Source: Bacteroidales bacterium
GTDB taxonomy: Bacteria; Bacteroidota; Bacteroidia; Bacteroidales; F082
Direction: 5' to 3'
Assembly: GCA_016281295.1 (NCBI GenBank)
Contig: JAEEII010000131.1
Location: 1 to 13,797 of the forward strand
DNA: 13,797 nt
Below, in pieces: positions 9,401 to 13,584 of the stretch (within the stretch, counting starts at the first letter, position 1; each line of letters begins with the position of its first letter). The notes beneath the pieces are model-generated. The model did not search any database. It had not been told where the DNA came from and saw only the letters and a list, made by a program, of their open reading frames with translations. Made by a program: the position numbers and the translations under genes.

Positions 9401-9677
9401 AATGCATCACTATTTGAATGTCGATGAAAAGCAAGTCGTTTTCGAGGTGTTTCCGAATCCTTGTAACGGTGTAATCATTGTGGAGACCCAATGCATATCG
9501 GCACAACCGCAAGCTGTCGGATATCTCATCCACAACCTGATGGGACAAATGGTGCTTTCTGGAACCCTTAACGGGGAAACAACAACAATCGATTTGAGCA
9601 GTCATCCAAAAGGGATCTACTTCATTTCTTTTCAGGGAGAGGATGTCACCCATATTGAAAAGATAATAATTCGATGA
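6471..9677 (+). CDS. T9SS-secreted multidomain protein: beta-helix, Ig/cadherin-like repeats, DUF4465-like domain
   Basis: A 1068-residue secreted protein. Order of parts: signal peptide 1-19 (cut after ANA); right-handed beta-helix of pectate-lyase type about 25-462, closing with a GADEY motif; Ig/cadherin-like repeat 1 (468-562) and repeat 2 (566-658), each opening PPVVANP and carrying a DPD acidic motif; a DUF4465-like domain 668-877 (TFEDV start, YFWGGFTVSN, near-terminal CMDDFNG); repeat 3 (886-976, PPFIANP); and a T9SS type A sorting domain about 990-1068 with VFPNPCNG, MGQMV and KGIYFI. It should cross the outer membrane through T9SS and be surface-attached or released. The open frame extends upstream to TTG 6405 inside the riboswitch, but ATG 6471 starts the signal peptide. 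The cobalamin riboswitch directly upstream suggests a job in corrinoid capture (inference). No catalytic residues are recognised. Confidence 0.9.
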   Translation: MKKHFFLIWALLYSALANAQLSGTYTINSDATQNPNFTSFSAATEALHTQGVSGPVTFEVAPGTYNEYVTLQVIEGASDTHRITFRGIGADNQQTVITGNAGYTENAMLTLNGTDYVTFENMTLTSTSTVNAVLVKLLNGNENNQFHNLRLIGAVSTTSLDNGKDLVYRVSGEWIDLNNEFVNCDFINGYIGLYYQGHNIYTLNDGLLVENCVFTDQAFKGIYVSFTDHAILRGNIITNHNHDVLTNYHAIDLLRIRYHCIIENNVINVTRHSNYATAFEIRPAMGTEEEPVIIRNNTINLNSYTNSSYCCDLDDTNSSYVYFVHNTVRCAGTNDCGNIFVEKSWPNLFLYNNLLVNETGGYVFRFQANTNDRYSDYNRIQYNGEYIARVSTNDYATLSDWTSATGFDAHSSLCSPQFVGDNDLHITSSANLTVDHPLEYVTTDIDDEPRSATPCAGADEYEEGVNLPPVVANPINDVVFEVFPASQTIDISGTFTDPDDPDEDITIEIASNSNPSLVSAVLNSHTLTLQRLQGVGGSSSITLLATSNGQTVETSFTVECIAEDLPPVVANPLAPVLFTEFPQSLNFVLTNTFDDPDNNNAMIEISVLSCPSEVTAMYASFVLTLIRNTPAAFSNKIMVIRATSNGKQVDMEVLLSGEAVVIGPGIATFEDVTLNAEGIWQAPTEGDNTLISNGWAFTNYYSEYFWGGFTVSNHTDLSQVSMNAQYTAVAGEGYDGSAQYAVAYAMGAQTEASTLDGSSHTVTGCYVTNNLWAYQNMLEGDYTATPFGGTTGDDPDWFKLTATGKNASGQTVGTLDFYLADYRFANHEDDYILNDWEWFDLSGLGAVASISFSLSSSKNNSYGMITPAYFCMDDFNGTAPETPDQPPFIANPVAEVVFNLFPQSIDLDLTGVASDPDNDDNAIVYSLVSNNNENVLSALLNGKTLTLNRLVNEEAEAELTLRAFSNGQSVDFNIHIVMHHYLNVDEKQVVFEVFPNPCNGVIIVETQCISAQPQAVGYLIHNLMGQMVLSGTLNGETTTIDLSSHPKGIYFISFQGEDVTHIEKIIIR
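7872..8156 (+). repeat. Ig/cadherin-like protein repeat 1 (residues 468-562)
   Basis: First of three related ~95-residue units in the T9SS protein. It has PPVVANP at its start, then VFxVFPxSxxxxxSG, a DPDDPDED acidic motif and LLATSNGQTVE near the end. The acidic motif suggests calcium binding (inference). Similarity is at protein level, not near-identical DNA. Confidence 0.75.
8166..8444 (+). repeat. Ig/cadherin-like protein repeat 2 (residues 566-658)
   Basis: Second unit, opening PPVVANP, followed by VLFTEFPQSLNF, DDPDNNN and IRATSNGKQVD. It is adjacent to repeat 1 and leads directly into the DUF4465-like domain. Confidence 0.75.
8472..9101 (+). other. DUF4465-like domain (residues 668-877) of the T9SS protein
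   Basis: A ~210-residue module inserted between repeats 2 and 3. It starts TFEDVTL and contains YYSEYFWGGFTVSN, a YAVAY strand, an FYLADYR strand and ends CMDDFNG. This pattern is what I recall for DUF4465, a Bacteroidota domain often seen in proteins encoded near corrinoid-uptake genes. The assignment is from memory and not searched. Confidence 0.7.
9126..9398 (+). repeat. Ig/cadherin-like protein repeat 3 (residues 886-976)
   Basis: Third unit, opening PPFIANPVAEVVFNLFPQS with SDPDNDDNA and LRAFSNGQSVD. It is separated from repeats 1-2 by the DUF4465-like domain and is followed by the T9SS sorting domain. Confidence 0.75.
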
Positions 9678-9724
9678 TTTACAACATTTTAATAAAAAAA
9701 GAAGAAAAAACTTCAAAAAAAGTA

Positions 9725-9754
9725 TTGTTATAATAAAAAAAGGTTGTACTTTTG
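9725..9754 (+). promoter_or_regulatory. Promoter of tRNA-Lys
   Basis: TTG (9725-9727) is followed after 19 bases by TACTTTTG (9747-9754), a good match in sequence and spacing to the Bacteroidota -33/-7 promoter. The tRNA begins 14 bases after the -7 element. Confidence 0.75.
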
Positions 9755-9768
9755 CAGTCGCAAACGAT

Positions 9769-9841
9769 GCTTCCGTAGCTCAGTTGGTAGAGCACCTGAC
9801 TCTTAATCAGGGTGTCCAGGGTTCGACCCCCTGCGGGAGTA
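9769..9841 (+). tRNA. tRNA-Lys (anticodon CTT)
   Basis: A full 73-base cloverleaf. Acceptor GCTTCCG pairs with CGGGAGT, including two G-U wobbles (one at the terminal 1-72 pair). D arm is GCTC/GAGC with loop AGTTGGTA. Anticodon stem CCTGA/TCAGG holds loop CTCTTAA with CTT at 9802-9804. Variable loop is GTGTC. T arm is CAGGG/CCCTG with loop TTCGACC. Discriminator base is A. CCA is not encoded, so it must be added after transcription. It has its own promoter and is followed by an intrinsic terminator, hence a single-gene unit. Confidence 0.96.
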
Positions 9842-9850
9842 CAGCCAGAA

Positions 9851-9878
9851 AGCCGTTGGGATTCCGACGGCTTTTTTT
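9851..9878 (+). terminator. Rho-independent terminator after tRNA-Lys
   Basis: AGCCGTTGG (9851-9859) pairs with CCGACGGCT (9864-9872) with one T-G wobble around the loop GATT, followed by a run of seven T. It starts nine bases after the tRNA and isolates it from the downstream MarC unit. Confidence 0.93.
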
Positions 9879-9912
9879 GTTATAATCTCGCCCACGATTT
9901 CAAAATATTCGC

Positions 9913-9920
9913 TACTTTTG
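9913..9920 (+). promoter_or_regulatory. -7 promoter element upstream of the riboswitch remnant
   Basis: TACTTTTG fits TAnnTTTG and sits in the same position relative to the aptamer sequence as at 6263. No clear -33 box is visible. It likely drives the MarC/transporter pair. Confidence 0.55.
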
Positions 9921-10002
9921 CCGCCGGATTCGGGTTCTCCCGCCGAAGATTAACAGGGAATCCTGTGTGAATCAGGAGCTATGCCCGTAGCTGTAAGTTC
10001 AA
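9917..10002 (+). repeat. Riboswitch 5' half, copy B
   Basis: Partner of the 86-base stretch at 6267-6352. Identity falls off sharply shortly after this point, where copy A keeps the conserved 3' half and copy B does not. Confidence 0.85.
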
Positions 10003-10046
10003 CCAATGGTCCGCAGCACCGAAGTCATCAAATTGAGCGTCCAGAA
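9925..10046 (+). promoter_or_regulatory. Degenerate cobalamin riboswitch 2 (probable remnant)
   Basis: The 5' half is intact: CGGATTCGGG (P1 5' strand), AACAGGGAATCCTGTG and GGAGCTATGCCCGTAGCTGTAAG. GTTCAA (9997-10002) can still pair with TTGAGC (10033-10038). The rest is missing. The GTCCGC arm has no GCGGAC partner, the CGGGAAG core block is absent, AGACCTGCC is reduced to CCAGAAAGGG, and the CCCGA strand needed to close P1 is gone. Alignment to riboswitch 1 implies an internal loss of roughly 25-30 bases plus 3' divergence. It probably no longer binds cobalamin. A compact unusual aptamer variant is the alternative. Confidence 0.7.
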
Positions 10047-10057
10047 AGGGAAAAACT

Positions 10058-10654
10058 ATGTTAGGTAAAATCAATTTCGTTGAAATATTCAGCTCCTTCA
10101 TTGTGATGGCCGCCATCATCGACATCTTTGGCTCGATTCCCATCTTCATGAGCATGAAGGAGCAAAAAAAGACCATCAAGGCGGGACAGGCCTGCTTGAC
10201 GGCATTGGCCCTGTTTTTGGCGTTCTTCTTTGCAGGCGACGCCTTACTGAAACTGTTCAGCATCGACGCGGCCTCGTTTGCCGTGGCGGGCTCATTCGTG
10301 TTGTTCATCCTGGCGGTGGAGATGATCCTCGGTCGGGAAATCATCAAAAACGAAGGCGGAAAGGGCGGCGCCAGCATTGTCCCCATCGCCTTCCCTTTGA
10401 TTGCTGGCCCAGGGGCATTGACGGCTTTGCTCTCTTTACGCGCCGACTATGCTGTCATCAACATTCTCATTGCGTTGTTGCTCAACATCCTCTTGGATTA
10501 TTTTGTCATACGCTCGCTCGACAAGATTCAGCGCATTCTGGGCGAGAACCTCATATTCATCCTCAGGAAGTTCTTCGGCGTCATCCTGCTGGCCATTGCA
10601 GTGAACATGTTCGTCAACAATATTCTGACCATCATCGCGAGCGTACCAAGATAA
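10058..10654 (+). CDS. MarC-family (UPF0056) integral membrane protein
   Basis: A 198-residue hydrophobic protein of the MarC family, which has six predicted membrane segments and no settled function. The original link to multiple antibiotic resistance was not upheld. Features seen: an early polar-in-membrane motif IDIFGSIPIF near residues 22-31, the cytoplasmic loop SMKEQKKTIK, the central FPLIAGPGALTALL stretch typical of the family around 111-124, and an ending VNMFVNNILTII. Length fits the family. ATG 10058 lies 11 bases after the riboswitch remnant, so any residual RNA structure there could still affect translation. The AspT-like transporter gene follows after 31 bases, suggesting co-transcription. 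The substrate cannot be told from sequence. Confidence 0.9.
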   Translation: MLGKINFVEIFSSFIVMAAIIDIFGSIPIFMSMKEQKKTIKAGQACLTALALFLAFFFAGDALLKLFSIDAASFAVAGSFVLFILAVEMILGREIIKNEGGKGGASIVPIAFPLIAGPGALTALLSLRADYAVINILIALLLNILLDYFVIRSLDKIQRILGENLIFILRKFFGVILLAIAVNMFVNNILTIIASVPR

Positions 10655-10685
10655 TCCCTGTTTTTGTTTCACTAAAAAATTCATC

Positions 10686-11873
10686 ATGTTGAATCTCTTC
10701 ACTGGTTCGGGCGTAGGTCCCACTATCTTGTATTTAGCCTTCTCCATCTTCATTGGCCTGCTGTTGGGCAAGATCAAAATCGCTCATATCTCGTTAGGCA
10801 TCACCTGGGTGCTTTTTGTAGGCATTGCCTTCAGCGCCTGCGGCATCAGCCTCAACGGCGAGATGCTGCATGTCATCAAGGAGTTTGGCTTGATTCTTTT
10901 CGTCGTGGCTGTAGGCTTGCAAGTTGGCCCAGGTTTTTTCCGTTCTTTCAGAAAAGGTGGCTTAGCCATGAACCTGATGGCCTTGGTGAACGTGGCGTTG
11001 GGTGTACTCATCACGGTGATTATCGCTAAGGTCGCCCATCAAGACCTGGCTGACATGGCCGGGGTCTATACGGGTGCCATCACCAACACGCCTGGACTGT
11101 CCGCTGCTCAACAAGCCGTCAACGACTTGGGGGTTGCCGGTGCTTCCGACCGTTTGGCGGCGGGTTATGCTGTAGCCTATCCCTTAGCTGTAGTGGGCAT
11201 GATTTTGACTTGCATCCTCTTGCGTCCGCTTTGCCGCATCGACCTCATGAAAGAGCCTTCCACCGAAAACACCCTTGAGCCCAAGGGGGAAAAACAAGCC
11301 ACGCCCCTGTCACAACGTCATAAAGTGAACCTCATCCCCATCTTTGTCATCATCGCCTTAGGCATTATCGTCGGTTCCATCCCGATTCCAGTAGGCATGA
11401 AAGCACCCATCAAGTTAGGCTTGGCGGGTGGACCCTTGGTAGTCGCCATCATAGGCAGCTGGTTAGGCGTAAAGAAAAGCTGGTTCACCACCGAGTTCAC
11501 CGACAGCCATGGGGTGTGGATGCTCCGTGAAGTGGGCATTGCCCTCTTCCTTGCCGGCGTGGGGTTGAGTGCCGGAGGCCAGTTTGTTGCCACGGTACAA
11601 GAGCACTATATGTGGGTCGTTTATGGTATCATCATCACCATGGTGCCCCCTCTGTTGGTCACATTATTTGGACGTTTAGTGCTGAAGATGAACTACTTCA
11701 CGCTGATGGGCTTCATCGGAGGCTCCCATACCGACCCGCCCACCCTGGCCTTTGCCAACACCGTGGCACCCGAGGGCTGTAAGCTTCCCAACATGGGTTA
11801 CGCCACCGTCTATCCGCTGACCATGTTCCTGCGAATCTTTACCGCACAGTTGTTAGTGTTGTTGGCAGTGTAG
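10686..11873 (+). CDS. AspT/YidE-type transporter, short form without RCK_C domains
   Basis: A 395-residue membrane protein with two homologous transport domains of the aspartate:alanine exchanger (AspT/YidE/YbjL) type. The first half carries GLQVGPGFF (77-85) and GVYTGAITNTPGLSAA (126-141). The second carries GVGLSAGGQF (291-300) and GFIGGSHTDPPTLAFAN (342-358), which are the paired family signatures. Typical members are about 550 residues because two TrkA-C/RCK_C regulatory domains separate the halves. Here the join is only a polar linker of about 27 residues (186-212). I infer an unregulated or differently regulated exchanger of a small carboxylate or amino acid; the substrate is unknown. 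It is the second gene after the MarC-family gene. Its last 35 bases overlap the 3' end of the convergent acetyltransferase gene. Confidence 0.87.
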   Translation: MLNLFTGSGVGPTILYLAFSIFIGLLLGKIKIAHISLGITWVLFVGIAFSACGISLNGEMLHVIKEFGLILFVVAVGLQVGPGFFRSFRKGGLAMNLMALVNVALGVLITVIIAKVAHQDLADMAGVYTGAITNTPGLSAAQQAVNDLGVAGASDRLAAGYAVAYPLAVVGMILTCILLRPLCRIDLMKEPSTENTLEPKGEKQATPLSQRHKVNLIPIFVIIALGIIVGSIPIPVGMKAPIKLGLAGGPLVVAIIGSWLGVKKSWFTTEFTDSHGVWMLREVGIALFLAGVGLSAGGQFVATVQEHYMWVVYGIIITMVPPLLVTLFGRLVLKMNYFTLMGFIGGSHTDPPTLAFANTVAPEGCKLPNMGYATVYPLTMFLRIFTAQLLVLLAV

Positions 11874-12357
11874 ATTTCTCGCCATCAAATTTTAGCAAAG
11901 CCGTTTCATCCAATCGTTGCACAGTCCATTCGTCCATGGGCACAGCACCGATGCTCCGATAAACAGTCAAGGCAGGTTTGTTCCAATCGAGGCAGATCCA
12001 TTCCATGCGACCACAATTACGCTCCACAGCAATCCTGGCCAAATATTTCAAGAGAGCCTTGCCGTAGCCTCTGCCGCGTTTCTCGGGGAGGATAAACAGG
12101 TCTTCGAGATACAAGCCTTTACGTCCGACGAAGGTGGAAAAATTGTGGAAAAACAAGGCAAAGCCTACGACAACGCCGTCTTCCTCAGCAAAGACCACCT
12201 CGGCGGAATGCTCCACAAACAGAGAATGATACAGTGTGGCTTCATCGGCCACGACCTCATCAGCGCATTTCTCATACATGGCGAGTTTCTTGATAAAGTC
12301 AAGGACGAGGCCAGCCTCTTCAGGCCTCGCTGGACGGATGGTGAATTGAGTGTTCAT
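11839..12357 (-). CDS. GNAT-family N-acetyltransferase, SSAT-like
   Basis: A 172-residue acetyltransferase. The acetyl-CoA pyrophosphate loop RGRGYGK is at residues 94-100, preceded by LYLEDLFILPE. The later MEWICLDWNKPAL (118-130) and VYRSIGAVPMDEW (132-144, with Tyr133) resemble diamine/spermidine N-acetyltransferase-like GNATs, as does the N-terminal MYEKCADEV. A polyamine or similar primary amine is therefore a plausible acceptor, but bacterial members of this subgroup vary. The last ~12 residues (STLPTTLTTVR region) are encoded opposite the end of the AspT-like gene and look like non-family read-through. It is the last gene of a three-gene minus-strand run, 12 bases after the peroxiredoxin gene. 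Confidence 0.9.
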   Translation of the reverse strand: MNTQFTIRPARPEEAGLVLDFIKKLAMYEKCADEVVADEATLYHSLFVEHSAEVVFAEEDGVVVGFALFFHNFSTFVGRKGLYLEDLFILPEKRGRGYGKALLKYLARIAVERNCGRMEWICLDWNKPALTVYRSIGAVPMDEWTVQRLDETALLKFDGEKSTLPTTLTTVR

Positions 12358-12369
12358 AGCGATATTATA

Positions 12370-12813
12370 TTATAAAATTTGTGCCGTGTGGTTCTTCGTG
12401 TCAACTTTGCCAATGGCATCGATAATCACGCCTTCTTCGTCGATGACGTATGTGGTGCGTAACGTGCCTTCAGTCACCTTGCCGTACATCTTTTTCTCTC
12501 CCCATGCCTCGTATGCTTTCAGGATGGACAAATCGGTATCGGCAATCAGATGAAAAGGAAGATTATATTTGGCGATGAAACGTTGATGCGAAGCGGCACT
12601 GTCACGGCTGACACCCAACACATTATAACCCAATGAAAGAAAACGCTCGTAGTTATCACGCAGATCACACGCCTCGGCAGTGCAACCCGGGGTGCTGTCC
12701 TTAGGATAGAAATAGAGCACTAATTTCTTTCCGGAGAAATCAGTTAGTTTCACGAGATTACCATTCTCGTCTTGTCCCTCAAAATAAGGGGCTTTGGTTC
12801 CTTTTTGTAGCAT
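12370..12813 (-). CDS. bcp: Thioredoxin-dependent peroxiredoxin, Bcp/PrxQ type
   Basis: A 147-residue peroxiredoxin that reduces hydrogen peroxide and organic hydroperoxides using thioredoxin. The active-site block FYPKDSTPGCTAEACDLRD holds the peroxidatic Cys44 and, five residues on, Cys49, the resolving Cys of the atypical two-Cys PrxQ class. Thr41 and the conserved Arg119 (GTLRTTYVID) complete the usual catalytic environment. Length and the N-terminal GTKAPYFEGQDENG fit the family. No signal peptide, so cytoplasmic. It sits between the DUF486 gene (33 bases upstream) and the GNAT gene (12 bases downstream), all on the minus strand. ATG at 12813 begins at the family's normal N-terminus. Confidence 0.96.
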   Translation of the reverse strand: MLQKGTKAPYFEGQDENGNLVKLTDFSGKKLVLYFYPKDSTPGCTAEACDLRDNYERFLSLGYNVLGVSRDSAASHQRFIAKYNLPFHLIADTDLSILKAYEAWGEKKMYGKVTEGTLRTTYVIDEEGVIIDAIGKVDTKNHTAQIL

Positions 12814-12846
12814 AGCTTGTATATCTTTTGTTTAATATATGACTTC

Positions 12847-13218
12847 TCATGATTTCAAAAACACAAAGAAAACAGCCATCACCAAACAGAGAAAAGCCAC
12901 CAGATGGTTCCAATGCAAAGGCTGTCCCTTAAAAATCAACATTGCGACGATGGTGAACACGGTGAGCGAAACCACCTCTTGAATCACTTTCAACTGCATT
13001 AAGTTGAAGGGACCTCCACGTCCAATGAAACCGATACGGTTGGCAGGAATCATGAACGAATATTCAAACAAGGCCACGCCCCATGAGGCTAAAATAATGA
13101 GAATCAGCGGCCAATGAGTGGTGATTTTCATTTCCTCCAACTTAAGATTCCCGTACCAAGCAAAAGTCATAAAAACGTTGGAGACCACCAACATAAGAAT
13201 TGTCAAAAAAGCTCTCAT
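12847..13218 (-). CDS. DUF486 / DMT-superfamily small membrane protein
   Basis: A 123-residue protein with four predicted membrane segments (about 3-21, 36-55, 75-95, 104-121), matching the DUF486 family, a relative of small drug/metabolite transporters. Recognisable family positions are MTFAWYGNLK near residues 17-26, the SWGVALFEYSFMIPANRIG stretch at 45-63, and the QLKVIQEVVSLTVF stretch at 75-88. No substrate is known for the family. It is first in the minus-strand run with bcp and the GNAT gene. Upstream at 13242-13249 is a minus-strand -7 element 23 bases before its start codon. Confidence 0.9.
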   Translation of the reverse strand: MRAFLTILMLVVSNVFMTFAWYGNLKLEEMKITTHWPLILIILASWGVALFEYSFMIPANRIGFIGRGGPFNLMQLKVIQEVVSLTVFTIVAMLIFKGQPLHWNHLVAFLCLVMAVFFVFLKS

Positions 13219-13241
13219 AGAATACGATATTTTTAAGCCGA

Positions 13242-13249
13242 CAAAAGTA
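13242..13249 (-). promoter_or_regulatory. -7 promoter element for the DUF486-bcp-GNAT operon
   Basis: Reading the minus strand gives TACTTTTG, a match to TAnnTTTG, 23 bases upstream of the DUF486 start. No clear -33 element is seen. It is divergent from the riboswitch 3 promoter, with the two -7 elements 21 bases apart, so binding of polymerase at one may interfere with the other. Confidence 0.6.
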
Positions 13250-13270
13250 AGGAATAATCAGATAATTTCA

Positions 13271-13278
13271 TACCTTTG
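13271..13278 (+). promoter_or_regulatory. -7 promoter element driving riboswitch 3
   Basis: TACCTTTG fits TAnnTTTG and ends four bases before helix P1 of the aptamer, the same arrangement as at the other two riboswitches. Confidence 0.6.
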
Positions 13279-13282
13279 CCGC

Positions 13283-13447
13283 CGATTTGTGGTGTCCTTC
13301 ACGGACTCAATAGGGAATCGGGTGTGAATCCCGGACAGTTCCCGCTGCTGTGATGGCCAATCGCCTGCCACTCTGCCACTGTCTGACGCTCGTCGGATGG
13401 GAAGGCGGTAGATGCGAGGCCTCAGTCAGAAGACCTGCCTCAAGTCG
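13283..13447 (+). promoter_or_regulatory. Cobalamin riboswitch 3 (complete, canonical)
   Basis: All expected blocks are present: GGTGTCC/GGAC hairpin, AATAGGGAATCGGGTG, GGACAGTTCCCGCTGCTGTGA, the B12-box GCCACTG with GGATGGGAAGGC, and GTCAGAAGACCTGCC. P1 is CGATTTGTGG (13283-13292) with CCTCAAGTCG (13438-13447), having one wobble and one mismatch. It lies in the 362-base gene-free stretch 13219-13580, which holds only the divergent promoters, this aptamer and the leader hairpin. A 133-base leader separates it from the CoA-transferase start. Confidence 0.96.
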
Positions 13448-13534
13448 CGAAACAAGGCTTCCGGGAATTGGAGTTGGGATTCGGTATGATAAAGATGCAC
13501 CCTTGATTTGGGGATTATCTTCATTTTAACTATT

Positions 13535-13573
13535 CCAACATTTTTCCCAAGGCTTTGGAAATGAAAGTGTTGG
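13535..13573 (+). promoter_or_regulatory. Leader hairpin before the CoA-transferase start
   Basis: CCAACATTTTT (from 13535) pairs with GAAAGTGTTGG (ending 13573) over about 11 positions with two wobbles. Inside it, CCAA/TTGG closes a GGCT loop. The hairpin ends seven bases before ATG 13581 and lacks a following U-tract. It is better placed to block translation initiation than to terminate transcription, and is the likely expression platform of riboswitch 3. Confidence 0.55.
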
Positions 13574-13584
13574 AAACAAAATGA
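13561..13584 (+). CDS. Possible 7-codon upstream reading frame (MKVLETK)
   Basis: ATG 13561 opens a seven-codon frame whose stop TGA (13582-13584) overlaps the CoA-transferase ATG as ATGA. It lies within the 3' arm of the leader hairpin. Such overlap could couple translation of the two frames, but a frame this short may be chance. Confidence 0.2.
   Translation: MKVLETK

Noticed and set aside
9700..9716. GAAG/CTTC mini-hairpin after the T9SS gene as a terminator.
   Set aside because: Only four base pairs within a poly-A region and no T-run; not a convincing terminator.
13486..13506. A six-codon frame (MIKMHP) in the leader of riboswitch 3.
   Set aside because: Too short, no link to a downstream start and no sign of a regulatory peptide.
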